Part shown: one piece after another, positions 6,950 to 7,796 of the stretch | How positions within the stretch are numbered: position 1 is the stretch's first letter | Layout of the letters: each line of letters begins with the position of its first letter | DNA from: JBOHNM01 sp050730675 | GTDB taxonomy: Bacteria; Planctomycetota; Phycisphaerae; Phycisphaerales; UBA1924 | Assembly (NCBI GenBank): GCA_050730675.1 | Contig: JBOHNM010000175.1 | Location: 1 to 7,796 of the forward strand | DNA length: 7,796 nt | Direction: 5' to 3' | Translations under genes and position numbers: made by a program | Notes under the pieces: generated by a model | The model's input: only the letters and a program-made list of their open reading frames with translations | Told to the model about the DNA's origin: nothing | The model's database searches: none

Positions 6950-7796
6950 GCCGCCGCATTTCTCCCTCACGCAAGAAGGCCGCGGCACGCCGGGTTTCGG
7001 CATCCGGACGCGAGTTCTCGCGCTACGACCTGTACGAACTCACGGTGCAGAACCCCGCAGCGCTGGTGCCGTTCCTACGCGCGGTGCATGGGCATGAGCC
7101 TCGCGTGCTCGGGGAAGACTTCTGCGGCAGCGGCGCCTTGGCCCAAGCGTGGGTTGGCTTGGTGGCCGGCGGGCGAGCGATCGCAGTGGACGTCGATCCG
7201 GAGCCGCTTGCTCGGCTGAAGCGCAGCAGGAACTCAATCAAACTCACCGTCGTACGCAGCGATGTCCGTCGCGTCCCCGCGACCCGCAAGGTCGACCTCA
7301 TCTTCGTCGGCAATTTCTCGATCGGCGAGATCCACGACCGGCGGGAACTGGTGAAGTACCTCAAGGTCGCGCGGGCTCGGCTCAACCGCGGCAGTGGGGG
7401 GGGCGTCTTCGTCTGCGATACCTACGGCGGCGAAACCGCCTTCACGCGGGGCGGCGTGACGCGCATGCACCCCGGACCTCCGGACGACCCGACCGTCCGC
7501 ATCCGCTACACCTGGCAGCAGCGCGAGGCCGATCCGCTGACGGGACTGGTCGAGAACGCTCTGCACTACCGCGTCGAACGCGCGGGCACCGTCGTGCAGG
7601 AGATCAGCGACGCGTTCGTCTACCGCTGGCGGTTGTGGTCCGTCCCCGAACTCCGCGACGCGATGCGCGAGGCGGGCTTCAAGACGACCGAGGTCTACGC
7701 CAAGCTCGCCGACGCCAAAGACAGCGAAGGCAACCACTACGTGCGGCCAATCGTGAACTCGGAAGAGTTGGACGAGTCGTTCATTGTGTGTGTAGT
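6946..7796 (+). CDS. Class I SAM-dependent methyltransferase, C-terminus cut off by window edge
   Basis: At least 283 residues of a cytoplasmic Rossmann-fold methyltransferase that transfers a methyl group from S-adenosylmethionine to an unknown acceptor. After a basic, probably flexible start (SRRISPSRKKAAARR), RYDLYELTVQNPAALVPFL (26-44) leads into motif I, LGEDFCGSGALAQAW (55-69). The acidic SAM-ribose motif is AIAVDVDPEPL (78-88). DLIFVGNFSIGEIHDRRELVKYL is the motif IV region, and the later VFVCDTYGGETAF begins the post-motif strand. The DFCG(S/T) motif I is typical of a methyltransferase group I associate with Planctomycetota. It lacks the NPPY motif, so it is not PrmC and is unlikely to be the missing RF1 methylase. 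Its ATG overlaps the permease stop by 4 bases (ATGA), so it is probably translated from the exporter mRNA. An eight-G run (7396-7403) encodes part of GSGGGVF, and the frame is intact on both sides. Confidence 0.88.
   Translation, partial: MSRRISPSRKKAAARRVSASGREFSRYDLYELTVQNPAALVPFLRAVHGHEPRVLGEDFCGSGALAQAWVGLVAGGRAIAVDVDPEPLARLKRSRNSIKLTVVRSDVRRVPATRKVDLIFVGNFSIGEIHDRRELVKYLKVARARLNRGSGGGVFVCDTYGGETAFTRGGVTRMHPGPPDDPTVRIRYTWQQREADPLTGLVENALHYRVERAGTVVQEISDAFVYRWRLWSVPELRDAMREAGFKTTEVYAKLADAKDSEGNHYVRPIVNSEELDESFIVCV

Noticed and set aside
6946..7796. PrmC, the release factor methyltransferase
   Set aside because: The protein has a DFCGSG motif I but no NPPY motif, which is required for glutamine methylation by PrmC.

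Overview
The window is GC-rich and densely coding, with eight protein genes and almost no intergenic DNA. No tRNA, rRNA, CRISPR array, insertion sequence or phage gene was seen. Gene content suggests a free-living Gram-negative-type bacterium, most likely of the Planctomycetota (Phycisphaerae-like). The hints are a small GYF_2/DUF4190-type membrane protein, a DUF418 protein with a long extra loop, a DFCG-motif class I methyltransferase and weak or variable Shine-Dalgarno sites. This assignment is inference from gene style, not a database match.

Layout. The left part (1-4464) is read on the minus strand. In order of transcription it holds prfA (peptide chain release factor 1), then after a 91-base gap rich in palindromes a tight cluster: a Tic20/DUF4870-like small membrane protein, a GYF_2 + DUF4190-like membrane protein, a DUF418 (YeiB-like) multi-pass membrane protein, and a BaiN/YhiN (HI0933) family flavoprotein whose C-terminal part lies beyond position 1. 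Gaps in this cluster are 19, 12 and 12 bases, which suggests one transcript. The right part (4548-7796) is read on the plus strand. It is a second operon: a NatA-like ABC ATPase, a NatB-like ABC-2 permease and a class I SAM-dependent methyltransferase that runs off the right edge. Its three genes are joined by 4-base start/stop overlaps (GTGA, then ATGA), typical of translational coupling.

How the genes fit together. The ATPase and permease should form one exporter complex (two ATPases with two membrane subunits, by family analogy); the substrate cannot be read from the sequence. The methyltransferase is translationally coupled to them, so a functional link is possible but unproven. In the left cluster three consecutive membrane proteins of unknown role precede a flavoprotein. 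Only prfA has a firmly known job, terminating translation at UAA and UAG.

The window is largely ordinary chromosomal housekeeping and transport. The points most worth a second look are the unusual GGQ-domain sequence of the release factor, the palindrome cluster between prfA and the next gene, and the coupled exporter-methyltransferase operon. I found no convincing evidence of a wholly new system.
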